A stretch of 8,375 bases of DNA from the NCBI GenBank assembly GCA_028715025.1, contig JAQTLG010000060.1:1-8375 (forward strand). The letters are read 5' to 3'. Position 1 is the stretch's first letter. Each line of letters starts with the position of its first letter. The notes under the pieces were generated by a model. The model saw only the letters and a program-made list of their open reading frames with translations. It searched no databases and was not told the DNA's origin. The translations under genes and the position numbers were made by a program. Positions 1-6,678 of the stretch are shown in pieces. Source of the DNA: Dehalococcoidia bacterium. GTDB taxonomy: Bacteria > Chloroflexota > Dehalococcoidia > GIF9 > UBA5629.

Positions 1-450
1 TTGAGGATTGCAGGCCTGTGTCACCTCTTGCATAGATACGAGAATGCAGGCTTGGTTCCAGGCCTGATTGAGCAGTTGAATAATGCGCCGCCGAGGGAGG
101 CCGCAGCTTTTCTCGACCGATCCTTCACGGTATCGGGAGTCGATTCAAAGGTGCTGATTGGGACCGGCAGGGCCAGAGAAATAGTGGTTAATGCGATACT
201 GCCGTTCATGCATGCCTACGGCGCGAGCATCAATAACTGCACACTGGAAGAGAATGCGAGGCGCATCTATGGCTCATACCGTTCTCTCTCACAAAACGAG
301 TTGACGCGTTACATGGTTGGACTGCTGGGCAACCAGGCCTTCGGCGCCTGCAGGCAGCAGGGACTGCTGCATATCTATCACAACTGGTGCCGAACCAGAG
401 AATGCGGGAGCTGCCCCATGGTCACTTTGCGAAAGACAGCCCCGGTATGA
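1..450 (+). CDS. DUF2851 family protein, C-terminal fragment (5' end outside the window)
   Basis: This is an open frame of about 149 residues that is already open at the window edge, so the first codon (TTG) is probably an internal leucine and not the start. The C-terminal part, with the segment NQAFGACRQQGLLHIYHNWC and a closing group of cysteines (C-R-T-R-E-C-G-S-C-P), looks like the end of the DUF2851 family, where an asparagine, an RQQGL-type helix and a CxxxxCxxC-like tail are typical. The function of DUF2851 proteins is not established. The cysteine group suggests a bound metal, which is inference. The gene runs into tsaD from the opposite direction: the last 29 bases (422-450) are shared with the 3' end of tsaD. 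No terminator separates them. The family call is from memory of the family pattern, not from a search. Confidence 0.72.
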   Translation: MRIAGLCHLLHRYENAGLVPGLIEQLNNAPPREAAAFLDRSFTVSGVDSKVLIGTGRAREIVVNAILPFMHAYGASINNCTLEENARRIYGSYRSLSQNELTRYMVGLLGNQAFGACRQQGLLHIYHNWCRTRECGSCPMVTLRKTAPV

Positions 451-1411
451 TGTCATGCTCCCCGTCTCGCAGGTTGCCCGAAATGCAGTGGTAGTAGGCG
501 CAGGAGGCGATCATGGCCGCGTTATCCGTGCACAGTATGGGTGGTGGTATCAGGACCGGCAGGGGTGAATCAGCCTTAAAGCGCTCGCGCAAGGTATCGT
601 TGGACGCCACACCGCCGGCCAGCATCATCTGCTTCACGCCGGTCCTCAGGGCGGCCTGTATGGTCTTGCCGACAAGGACATCTATAATAGCCACCTGGAA
701 AGCCGCCGCCGCCTCTTTCACCCACGTTTCCTCCCGCTCTTCTTTCTCCTCAGCCATGTGAAGTAGTGCGGTCTTGACTCCGCTGAAGCTGAAATCATCG
801 CTGTCTTTAAGCCAGGCGCGCGGCAGCGACAAAGAAGTTGTTACGCCTTTAGTGGCGGACTGGATGGACGGGCCTCCCGGATAGGGCAATCCAAGTATCC
901 TGGCGCCCTTGTCGAAGGCTTCGCCGGCCGCGTCGTCCCTCGTGCAGCCCAGCCGGCGGAAGCTGCCGTGGTCCTCCATCAGAATTATGTCGCTGTGCCC
1001 GCCGGATACTATCAGGCAAAGGCAGGGCAGCTCCGGGGTCACACCGTACAGCCAGTTGGCATAGATGTGTCCCTCCAGGTGGTTGACAGGGATAAAGGGG
1101 AGGTCCTGCGCCTGCGAAACCGCTTTGGCGAAATTGACACCCACAATCAGAGATCCCGCCAGACCCGGGCCCACCGTGGCAGCTACGGCGTCTATGTGTT
1201 CGAGTGTGATACCAGCTTCGCTTAGCGCCTTTTCGGCCACCGGAGCTATGGTGAGCAGGTGCTGGCGCGAGGCCACTTCGGGTACTATGCCGCCGTACCT
1301 GGCATGGATATCCACCTGGGACGAGATTACGTTGGACAGGATGGTAATACCGTCCTTTACGACCGCTGCGGCGGTCTCATCACAGGATGTCTCGAACGCA
1401 AGTATATTCAC
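422..1411 (-). CDS. tsaD: tRNA N6-adenosine threonylcarbamoyltransferase TsaD
   Basis: TsaD transfers the threonylcarbamoyl group from threonylcarbamoyl-AMP to A37 of ANN-decoding tRNAs to make t6A. It acts in the cytoplasm with TsaB and TsaE, while TsaC/YwlC makes the intermediate; none of these partners is in the window. The 329-residue product has the usual length. It opens with the ASKHA-fold segment MNILAFETSCDETAAAVV and has HARYGGIVPEVASRQH (36-51). The metal-binding HLEGH motif gives H111 and H115, the nucleotide-binding segment VSGGHS lies at 135-140, and AGGVASN (265-271) and CTDNAAMI (294-301, with D296 as the third metal ligand) follow. The start is GTG at 1409-1411, fixed by the conserved N-terminus. 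There is no Shine-Dalgarno sequence before it, but an extended -10 box lies 7 nt upstream, so the mRNA is probably leaderless. Its 3' end overlaps the DUF2851 gene by 29 bp. Confidence 0.97.
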   Translation of the reverse strand: MNILAFETSCDETAAAVVKDGITILSNVISSQVDIHARYGGIVPEVASRQHLLTIAPVAEKALSEAGITLEHIDAVAATVGPGLAGSLIVGVNFAKAVSQAQDLPFIPVNHLEGHIYANWLYGVTPELPCLCLIVSGGHSDIILMEDHGSFRRLGCTRDDAAGEAFDKGARILGLPYPGGPSIQSATKGVTTSLSLPRAWLKDSDDFSFSGVKTALLHMAEEKEEREETWVKEAAAAFQVAIIDVLVGKTIQAALRTGVKQMMLAGGVASNDTLRERFKADSPLPVLIPPPILCTDNAAMIASCAYYHCISGNLRDGEHDIIPGLSFAK

Positions 1412-1418
1412 GGCAGGG

Positions 1419-1427
1419 ATTATAGCA
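1419..1427 (-). promoter_or_regulatory. Extended -10 promoter of tsaD, giving a probable leaderless mRNA
   Basis: Read on the minus strand the sequence is TGCTATAAT, a perfect TATAAT with the TGn extension. No good -35 hexamer lies 16-18 bp upstream (the 17-bp position reads CGGATG), as is usual for extended -10 promoters. Seven bases separate TATAAT from the GTG start codon, so transcription would begin at or next to the G of GTG. This is inferred from spacing only. Confidence 0.6.
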
Positions 1428-1451
1428 CAAAGCTAATACAGCATCCGGCGA

Positions 1452-1480
1452 TTGCTGTTTTGCGGACGTGTTGCTACAAT
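1452..1480 (+). promoter_or_regulatory. Sigma-70-type promoter of the metallo-hydrolase gene
   Basis: TTGCTG (1452-1457) and TACAAT (1475-1480) are separated by 17 bp, which is the ideal spacing. Each box matches its consensus well (4/6 and 5/6). The predicted start at about 1487 gives a leader of roughly 37 nt. The leader contains a small inverted repeat, ATCAG-CAT-CTGAT (1496-1508), directly before the ribosome binding site GAGGA (1512-1516). This promoter is divergent from the tsaD promoter, and their nearest elements are about 25 bp apart. Confidence 0.6.
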
Positions 1481-1523
1481 TAAACCCCGGCTCAAATCAG
1501 CATCTGATAGCGAGGATAACAAT

Positions 1524-2162
1524 ATGGAAATAACCTGGTACGGCCATTCCTGTTTCCGCATCAAAGGCAAGGAGGCGGTCATATTGATCGACCCCTGTCC
1601 CGATACCACAGGCTATTCTCTGGGCAAGGTCCAGGCGGATATAGTGGCCATCAGCCACGCTCATCCCGGCCATTCCTATCTTGATACACTGCAGGAGGGA
1701 TACCGGGTTATCAAGGGCCCCGGGGAATATGAGATAAAAGACACGTACATTACGGGCATAGCCACCTTCCATGACGGCGAGCAGGGTAAAAAGTCAGGCA
1801 AGAACACTATCTATGTGATCGAGATGGAGGGAGTGACATTGTGCCACCTGGGCGATCTCGGCCATCCGCTGACCCCCGAGGTCATCGGTGATCTGGGAAA
1901 TATCAATGTGTTGTTCGTCCCTGTGGGCGGCCATTCCACAATCGGCGGCCAGGCCGCGGCGGACCTGGTGCGTAACCTCAACCCAGGCTATGCCATCCCC
2001 ATGCATTACATGACGGCTGATGAGAAGGCAGACCTTGAATTTCCCGAAAAGTTTCTCAAAGAGCTCGGCATCAAGGACCTGGCCTCGCAGTCCAAGCTTG
2101 TCGTCACCAGGACCAATATCCCTGCCAGCACGCAGGTGATACTGCTCGATTATCCGCATTAG
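1524..2162 (+). CDS. Metallo-beta-lactamase-fold hydrolase (UPF0173/COG2220-like)
   Basis: The product is 212 residues long, near the usual length for small UPF0173-like metal-dependent hydrolases. It begins MEITWYGHSCFRI, a typical first strand of this branch. The metal motif is S-H-A-H-P-G-H (H45, H47, H50). Then come a His at 83 (TFHDGEQG), H108-L-G-D-L-G-H (108-114), VPVGGH (132-137) and the closing IPMHY (158-162), which together give the expected set of histidines and the D111 bridging aspartate. The Asp of the classical HxHxDH motif is a Gly here (G49), so one of the two metal sites or the catalytic base may differ from typical lactamase-fold hydrolases. The substrate is unknown. ATG at 1524 is chosen over an upstream in-frame start at 1452 because GAGGA lies 7 nt before it, the family N-terminus begins here, and 1452 falls in the promoter. 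The protein has no signal peptide. Confidence 0.88.
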   Translation: MEITWYGHSCFRIKGKEAVILIDPCPDTTGYSLGKVQADIVAISHAHPGHSYLDTLQEGYRVIKGPGEYEIKDTYITGIATFHDGEQGKKSGKNTIYVIEMEGVTLCHLGDLGHPLTPEVIGDLGNINVLFVPVGGHSTIGGQAAADLVRNLNPGYAIPMHYMTADEKADLEFPEKFLKELGIKDLASQSKLVVTRTNIPASTQVILLDYPH

Positions 2163-2174
2163 CCTCGGACGGCT

Positions 2175-2203
2175 TTGACATATAAATTGCCCTGACGTAT
2201 CAT
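2175..2203 (+). promoter_or_regulatory. Consensus promoter of the zinc-ribbon gene, probably leaderless
   Basis: A perfect TTGACA (2175-2180) and TATCAT (2198-2203, 5/6) are separated by exactly 17 bp. The ATG of the gene begins at 2212, eight bases after the -10 box, so the transcript would start at or within a base or two of the ATG. There is no Shine-Dalgarno sequence in the gap, which agrees with leaderless translation. Confidence 0.7.
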
Positions 2204-2211
2204 TGCTCGTT

Positions 2212-2907
2212 ATGAGCCTTGCTAAACGTGTTTTCGATCTTCAGCAGGTTGAACTTTCCATCCAGGACTACATTAAACAGTTTGAGGCTATGGATCTGCG
2301 TATCCGTCATAACGACCAATTTGAACAGGCTGAATCCTCATTGAAGGCGGCTGAGAGCGAGCGTGCCGGGCTCGAAAAACGATACAAAGAGCTGGATGCG
2401 GAGGCTGAGGCCTTGAGGACTCAGCTTGGACAGATCCAGGATAAGCTGTACGGCGGTAAAATAAAGAACCCCAAGGAGCTGGTTGGGTATGAGCAGGAGG
2501 CGGCCATGCTCAAGTCGAGCCTGGATAAAAAGGACGATGTGTTGCTGGATATGATGGAGAAATTGGAGACGGACAAGGCGGCGATTAAAAAACTGAAGGA
2601 TGTCTGTAAGGCCGCCGGCGATAACTGGGAGAGAGAGAAAGCAGATATGAAGGTCGAGATGGGGAACGTCAGGAACGAATTGAATGAGCTTGAGAAAAAA
2701 CGCGGCGAGATGCTGGCCTCGATCGATAGAGATGCGCTCGCCACATATGAAGCTGTGAAGGGCAGGAAGGGTCAGGCGGTGGTTAAGGTGGAGCAGGGGC
2801 GCTGCCTGGGTTGCCGGGTAACGTTATCCGTCAGCGAAATGCAGCACGCGCGCGGCAATGCAATCGTAACATGCGGCAATTGCGGCCGCATATTGTATCT
2901 ATCTTAG
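2212..2907 (+). CDS. Coiled-coil protein with C-terminal C4-type zinc ribbon (DUF164 family)
   Basis: The 231-residue product has a long charged N-terminal coiled coil (about 5-165) rich in Glu, Lys, Leu and Ala. It is interrupted near 80-97 by the family hallmark LYGGKIKNPKELVGYEQEA. The C-terminal zinc ribbon is C198-L-G-C201 and C221-G-N-C224 with 19 residues between the pairs, ending ILYLS. Proteins of this family are widespread. Their role is poorly defined, and a nucleic-acid or protein scaffolding function is only suggested by the fold. ATG at 2212 is preferred over TTG at 2203 because the -10 box covers 2198-2203. The gene begins 49 bp after the metallo-hydrolase and has its own strong promoter. 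It ends 7 bp before the -35 box of rnpB, with no terminator hairpin between them, so read-through into rnpB is possible. Confidence 0.9.
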   Translation: MSLAKRVFDLQQVELSIQDYIKQFEAMDLRIRHNDQFEQAESSLKAAESERAGLEKRYKELDAEAEALRTQLGQIQDKLYGGKIKNPKELVGYEQEAAMLKSSLDKKDDVLLDMMEKLETDKAAIKKLKDVCKAAGDNWEREKADMKVEMGNVRNELNELEKKRGEMLASIDRDALATYEAVKGRKGQAVVKVEQGRCLGCRVTLSVSEMQHARGNAIVTCGNCGRILYLS

Positions 2908-2913
2908 ACCTAT

Positions 2914-2942
2914 TTGACCTGCTGTCAGTCAAGTTGTAGAGT
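2914..2942 (+). promoter_or_regulatory. Promoter of rnpB
   Basis: TTGACC (2914-2919, 5/6) and TAGAGT (2937-2942, 4/6) have 17-bp spacing. The predicted start at about 2949 falls one base before the 5' strand of the RNase P P1 helix (2950), which is where a primary rnpB transcript should begin. The agreement between the two independent signals supports both. Confidence 0.55.
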
Positions 2943-2945
2943 AAG

Positions 2946-3306
2946 TGAGCCAAGCAGGCCGGGTGACCGCTGCGGTTTTGTAAATCGTAGAGGAAAGTCC
3001 GAACTCTACCAGGCAGGGTGCTGGGTAACGCCCAGGAGGGGTGACCCTACGGAAAGTGCAACAGAAACATACCGCCCGTCGCAGGATGGGTAAGGGTGAA
3101 ATGGTGAGGTAAGAGCTCACCGGCGGCCGGGTGACCGGCCGGCCGTGCAAACCCCACCCGGAGCAAGACCTAATAGGGGGCTATGGCACGCCTGGGCTGA
3201 CCCCGGGTTGGTCGCATGATCGCCGTGGTAACACGGCGGCTAGATGGATGGTCACCGCTCCGCGCAAGCGGAGGCACAGAAATCGGCTTACAGGCCTGCT
3301 TGGTTA
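2946..3306 (+). ncRNA. rnpB: RNase P RNA, bacterial type A
   Basis: This is the catalytic RNA of RNase P, which removes 5' leaders from precursor tRNAs together with the RnpA protein (not in the window). The ends are set by helix P1: CCAAGCAGGCC (2950-2960) pairs perfectly with GGCCTGCTTGG (3293-3303). Conserved core segments are in order: GAGGAAAGTCC (2990-3000, 5' strand of P4), ACAGAAACATACCGCC from 3060, GGTAAGGGTGAAA near 3088, GCAAACCCC (3148-3155 region), GGAGCAAGACC (3160-3170), TAGATGGATG (3241-3250) and ACAGAAATCGGCTTA (3276-3290, 3' strand of P4). GNRA-capped hairpins are present: CGGCCGG-GTGA-CCGGCCG (3124-3141), GCCGTG-GTAA-CACGGC (3222-3237) and CTCCGC-GCAA-GCGGAG (3258-3273). 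The GGTTGG around 3207 is a candidate for the L15 loop that binds the tRNA CCA end. The exact ends are uncertain by a few bases. Confidence 0.97.
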
Positions 3307-3331
3307 TTCTTTTCTGCAGGCATAAATGCGC

Positions 3332-3337
3332 TACAAT
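3332..3337 (+). promoter_or_regulatory. Possible -10 box for the CtpA-type protease gene
   Basis: TACAAT (5/6) lies 26 bp after the end of rnpB. No convincing -35 hexamer is present (TTTTCT is at 16-bp spacing). A perfect palindrome, GCAT-AA-ATGC (3320-3329), sits just before it. The predicted start near 3344 places a small GC hairpin, GGCCC-GAG-GGGCC (3345-3357), at the very 5' end of the mRNA, where it could protect the message. The same hairpin followed by TTTAAATT could instead be a weak terminator of rnpB. Confidence 0.4.
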
Positions 3338-3393
3338 ATATGATGGCCCGAGGGGCCTTTAAATTAATAATTGCTACCACTGGAGTTGATCAG

Positions 3394-4590
3394 ATGCATA
3401 TGAAAATGAAACCTGCCCTGTGTGTCCTGCTGGCGCTGGCTGTGCTGGTTACCAGCCTGCCCATGCTGGCCTGCGATTTCAAATTTGTGCCGGGCGAAGC
3501 GGATAAAAAGGTTCTGGAGGGTTTGCCGCCGGAGTTCCTGACCATCAGCCAGGCCTGGGATCTGCTGCAGAAGAACTACGTCGATAAAACCAAGCTCGAC
3601 CCGGTCAAGATGGCCCAGGGAGCCATAAGGGGCATGGTGGCCGCCGTGGATGATCCCTACACCGAATTCTTCTCACCCCAATCATTTGAGTCGACCATGA
3701 TTGATCTAACCGGCCTTTACCAGGGTATCGGCGCCTATATAGGCAAGAAAGATAATCAGATAATTATTATTTCAGCCATGCCCGGCTCCCCCGCCGAAGA
3801 GGCCGGATTGAAGTCGGGAGACATGATACTGAAGATAGACGGGCAATCTACAGCACAGTTGAATACGACCGAAGCTTCGCAGAAGATAAGGGGCCAGGCT
3901 GGAACAGATGTTGTCCTCCTGGTTTACAGGGAGGGCGACAAGGAGCCCTTCGAGCAGAAGATAACCAGACGCGAGATCAAACTGGATTCGGTTAAATTCG
4001 AGATGCGCGGGGATCTGGCCTATATACGGATTCAGCAGTTTATAGTTCCTACAACCGGTGACTTTAAAAAGGCGCTGATGGAAGCTAACAGGCAGGGCGC
4101 CAAAGGCATCATACTGGACCTGCGAGATAATCCGGGTGGCTTACTATCTGAGGCGGTTGATGTAGCAAGCCAGTTCTTAACGCGCGGGATCGCAGTAAAG
4201 GTCGTGGATAAGAATGGTCTGGAGACGGTCCAAAAAGTGAAGCCGGGTGGTATCGCCAAAGACCTGCCGGTGATAGTGCGGGTCAATAAAGGAAGCGCCA
4301 GCGCCAGTGAGATCGTGGCGGGTGCGCTGCAGGACAACGGTCGGGCCAAGCTTGCCGGAGAGAAGACATTCGGCAAAGCCAGTGTGCAGAATTTCGTCAA
4401 GCTCGATGACGGGTCAGCCATTAAAATGACTACGGCACATTACTATACACCCAACGGCACTCTTATCAGCGGAACCGGCCTGACTCCCGATTATCCACTG
4501 GACATCAAGGACGAGGAGCTGATCAAGTGGGCGGAGGATTACCTGAATGATATCATCTCTGCACAGCCCACGCCGACGCCGGCTGAATAA
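3394..4590 (+). CDS. Carboxyl-terminal processing protease, S41 family (CtpA/CtpB type)
   Basis: This is a serine protease of 398 residues that trims or degrades exported proteins by their C-termini outside the cytoplasmic membrane. It starts with a basic stretch and a hydrophobic helix (about 7-26) ending SLPMLAC27, so it is a signal peptide with either a weak lipobox (C27 lipidated) or a signal peptidase I site. The N-terminal helical segment (about 46-97) is followed by a PDZ domain (about 101-190, with YQGIGAYIG and PGSPAEEAGLKSGD) and the protease core. GSASASEIVAGAL (300-312) supplies the nucleophile S303, and GKASVQ supplies K328 and Q332. The spacings of 25 and 4 residues match the Ser/Lys/Gln triad of Bacillus CtpB. 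The tail is short and ends PTPTPAE. ATG at 3394 has GGAG (3382-3385) 8 nt upstream; ATG at 3400 and 3406 are less likely starts. An open frame extending back to 3244 runs through rnpB and is rejected. The stop codon is 13 bp from that of pdxT. Confidence 0.93.
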   Translation: MHMKMKPALCVLLALAVLVTSLPMLACDFKFVPGEADKKVLEGLPPEFLTISQAWDLLQKNYVDKTKLDPVKMAQGAIRGMVAAVDDPYTEFFSPQSFESTMIDLTGLYQGIGAYIGKKDNQIIIISAMPGSPAEEAGLKSGDMILKIDGQSTAQLNTTEASQKIRGQAGTDVVLLVYREGDKEPFEQKITRREIKLDSVKFEMRGDLAYIRIQQFIVPTTGDFKKALMEANRQGAKGIILDLRDNPGGLLSEAVDVASQFLTRGIAVKVVDKNGLETVQKVKPGGIAKDLPVIVRVNKGSASASEIVAGALQDNGRAKLAGEKTFGKASVQNFVKLDDGSAIKMTTAHYYTPNGTLISGTGLTPDYPLDIKDEELIKWAEDYLNDIISAQPTPTPAE

Positions 4591-4603
4591 TACGGTCTGC
4601 GGT

Positions 4604-5185
4604 TTACAGGCCGGCCATGCCCGTAAAATATCTGTGCAACCTGTCGTCGCCGGTCAGCTCCGGATGGAATGAGGTCGCCAGCAGTGTCCCCTGCACGGCA
4701 GTTACAATCTCACCACCCGATAGTCTGGCAAGCACCTTTACACCGTCCCCTGCCTTGTCTATCAGGGGAGCGCGGATAAAAACAGCGGGGAAAGGCCCCC
4801 CCTCTATACCTGATATCTGTAGTTGCGTTTCAAAGCTGTCCACCTGCCGGCCGAAGGCATTACGCTTCACGGAAATGTCCATCAGCCCGAGGGTCTCCAT
4901 GGGAGTGCCGTCCGGATTCACTGCGCCTTTGGCCAGGCATATCATGCCGGCGCAGGTGCCCCAGAGCGGCACACCTCTCACCGCCAGATTTTTAACCGGA
5001 GCGATCAGGTCGAAGCTGTCCATCAGCTTCATTATGGTGGTGCTTTCGCCGCCCGGTATAACCAGGCCGTTGATCTGCTCCAATTGATCGGGCAGTTTCA
5101 CTTCGATTGCCCTGACGCCGATCCGTTCGAACACAGTTATGTGTTCTATGAAGGCACCCTGAAGGGCAAGAACTCCTATCGTCAT
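4604..5185 (-). CDS. pdxT: Pyridoxal 5'-phosphate synthase glutaminase subunit PdxT
   Basis: PdxT hydrolyses glutamine and passes the ammonia to PdxS, which builds pyridoxal 5'-phosphate from ribose 5-phosphate and glyceraldehyde 3-phosphate. The 193-residue product is of normal length and shows the triad glutamine amidotransferase pattern: GVLALQGAFIEH (4-15), PGGEST (44-49), GTCAGMI with nucleophile C78, the conserved RNAFGRQ (108-114), and SFHPE with H174 and E176. The start at 5183-5185 (ATG) has GGGGA at 5195-5199, 9 nt upstream, and matches the family N-terminus. An open frame reaching further back to 5263 would add 26 residues across the terminator hairpin and is rejected. pdxS, often the neighbour, is not here, so the PLP synthase genes may be split in this genome, or pdxS may lie elsewhere. 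No clear promoter is seen between the upstream hairpin and the start. Confidence 0.97.
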   Translation of the reverse strand: MTIGVLALQGAFIEHITVFERIGVRAIEVKLPDQLEQINGLVIPGGESTTIMKLMDSFDLIAPVKNLAVRGVPLWGTCAGMICLAKGAVNPDGTPMETLGLMDISVKRNAFGRQVDSFETQLQISGIEGGPFPAVFIRAPLIDKAGDGVKVLARLSGGEIVTAVQGTLLATSFHPELTGDDRLHRYFTGMAGL

Positions 5186-5231
5186 ATTACTGATTCCCCG
5201 GATTTGATATTGCAGCGGGCATAATTTATAA

Positions 5232-5261
5232 GCGCCGCCCGCCTTCAAAAGCGGGCGGCGC
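5232..5261 (-). terminator. Hairpin after the GSI-alpha glnA, probable transcription terminator
   Basis: A perfect 11-bp stem (5232-5242 with 5251-5261) and an 8-base loop lie 29 bp beyond the glnA stop. Read on the minus strand, the stem is followed by TTATAAATTAT, an AT-rich but not pure U tract. It separates glnA from pdxT downstream, so the two are probably not one simple operon. Confidence 0.7.
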
Positions 5262-5290
5262 ATGGCCTCGTCTTTAACGATGAAATTATA

Positions 5291-6631
5291 CTACAGGACC
5301 GGTAAATATTTCTTGATCTCGTATTCAGTTACCTGGATCCGGTACTGGTTGTACTCAACTTTTTTATTCTGGATAAAAGCGTTGAAGCAGTGGTCTCCCA
5401 GCGCTTTCTTGACCAGCGCGCTTTTCTCCGTCAATGCGATGGCCTCAGAAAGGCTGCCCGGCAGTGTTTTGATGCCCCGGCGCCTCCTCTGTTCCTCAGT
5501 CATCTCGTACACATTCTCCTCAACCGGAGCGGGAGGCTCCATCCCTTTCTCTATGCCGTCCAGACCTGCTGCCAGCATAACGCTGAATACCAGGTAGGGG
5601 TTGCAGGCAGGATCGGGGGACCTGTATTCCATGCGTGTGGCCATCTCGCGGCCGGGCTTGTATTCCGGTACCCTGATCAGGTCCGCGCGGTTGCGCCGGG
5701 CCCATGACAGGTATACGGGCGCCTCATAGCCGGGCACCAGGCGCTTATACGAGTTGATCCACTGGCTTGTCACCGACGTTATCTCCGGGCCATATTTAAG
5801 CAGGCCGGCGATATAGCTCCTGGCAATCTTGGACAGGTGGAATGGGTCGCTCTTATCGAAGAAGGCGTTCCTGTCGCCCTTGAAGAGCGACTGGTGCACG
5901 TGCATGCCGCTGCCGTTTTCACCGAAGATTGGCTTGGGCATAAAGGTTGCATATACGCCGTTCTCCATGGCCACCTGCTTGACCACCAGCCTGTAAGTCA
6001 TGACGTTGTCCGCCATGGTTAGCGCATCGGTATAACGCATATCGATCTCGTGCTGGCTGGGCGCGACCTCGTGGTGCGAGTACTCGATGCCGATGCCCAT
6101 CTCCTCGAGCGCCAGCACCGTCTGCCTGCGCAGGTCAACGGCCATATCCAGTGGTACCAGGTCGAAGTAGCCGCCGGAATCGAGTATCTCGGTGCCTTTG
6201 TTGTTCTTGAAATAGAAGAACTCCAGCTCAGGGCCCACGTAGAATGTATAGCCCAGATCGGCGGCGTACTTGAGATTCTGCTTGAGTATATACCTGGGAT
6301 CTCCCTCAAAAGGTGTGCCCTCCGGCTTGTAGATGTCGCAGAACATGCGCCCGACCGATTGCTCCTTGGGCCTCCAGGGAAGCAACTGGAAGGTGTCGGG
6401 ATCGGGCATGGCTATCATATCGCTCTCGTCTATGCGGGCATAACCCTCGATGGACGATCCGTCGAAACCCATACCTTCTTCCATGGCACGCTCAAGCTCC
6501 TCGATTGTGATAGAAAAGCTCTTGAGAAAGCCAAGGATGTCGGTGAACCACAGGTTGATGAATTTAATATCGTGCTCCTTTGCCATTTTGAGCACGTATT
6601 CAACCGCTTCTGCTCTATCTTTTTTAACCAT
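5291..6631 (-). CDS. glnA: Glutamine synthetase type I, GSI-alpha-like
   Basis: The enzyme makes glutamine from glutamate, ammonia and ATP, probably as a dodecamer in the cytoplasm. The 446-residue product has the usual GSI-alpha length. It has the N-terminal beta-grasp domain, the signature GFDGSSIEGYARIDESDM (55-72), the metal-binding GPELEF (133-138) and HHEVAPSQHE (186-195) segments, GSGMHVHQS (240-248, H244) and NSYKRLVPGYEAP (293-305). The roughly 45-residue insertion found in GSI-beta is absent. R66 in EGYARIDES matches the arginine that Bacillus subtilis GS uses for glutamine feedback inhibition and regulatory contacts (R62). This suggests feedback control rather than adenylylation, although a tyrosine (Y375) still sits at the adenylylation position. 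ATG at 6629-6631 has GAGGAGG (6636-6642) just upstream. A promoter lies about 40 nt further up. Confidence 0.95.
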   Translation of the reverse strand: MVKKDRAEAVEYVLKMAKEHDIKFINLWFTDILGFLKSFSITIEELERAMEEGMGFDGSSIEGYARIDESDMIAMPDPDTFQLLPWRPKEQSVGRMFCDIYKPEGTPFEGDPRYILKQNLKYAADLGYTFYVGPELEFFYFKNNKGTEILDSGGYFDLVPLDMAVDLRRQTVLALEEMGIGIEYSHHEVAPSQHEIDMRYTDALTMADNVMTYRLVVKQVAMENGVYATFMPKPIFGENGSGMHVHQSLFKGDRNAFFDKSDPFHLSKIARSYIAGLLKYGPEITSVTSQWINSYKRLVPGYEAPVYLSWARRNRADLIRVPEYKPGREMATRMEYRSPDPACNPYLVFSVMLAAGLDGIEKGMEPPAPVEENVYEMTEEQRRRRGIKTLPGSLSEAIALTEKSALVKKALGDHCFNAFIQNKKVEYNQYRIQVTEYEIKKYLPVL

Positions 6632-6635
6632 ATTT

Positions 6636-6642
6636 CCTCCTC
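6636..6642 (-). promoter_or_regulatory. Strong ribosome binding site of the GSI-alpha glnA
   Basis: On the minus strand GAGGAGG precedes the ATG by 4 nt. It is among the best Shine-Dalgarno sequences in the window and fixes the start at 6631. Confidence 0.85.
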
Positions 6643-6678
6643 GGCGTATTCTTATCGTGCTTTGTAATCAAAGCATAA

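Noticed and set aside
1452..1523. Longer N-terminus for the metallo-hydrolase
   Set aside because: It would begin inside the -35 box, has no ribosome binding site, and the family N-terminus starts at 1524.
2929..3150. Small protein on the minus strand opposite rnpB
   Set aside because: The region is fully explained by RNase P RNA structure, and the peptide has no recognisable features.
3244..3393. Upstream extension of the S41 protease by 50 residues
   Set aside because: The extension covers the 3' part of rnpB and the promoter region, and the signal peptide and ribosome binding site place the start at 3394.
5186..5263. PdxT with 26 extra N-terminal residues
   Set aside because: The added sequence is the terminator hairpin of the glnA gene, and the family start MTIGVLALQG is at 5185.
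6050..6667. Open frame of about 200 codons antisense to the GSI-alpha glnA
   Set aside because: It mirrors a strongly conserved gene in a GC-rich region, has no recognisable domain or ribosome binding site, and is best seen as a codon-bias shadow.
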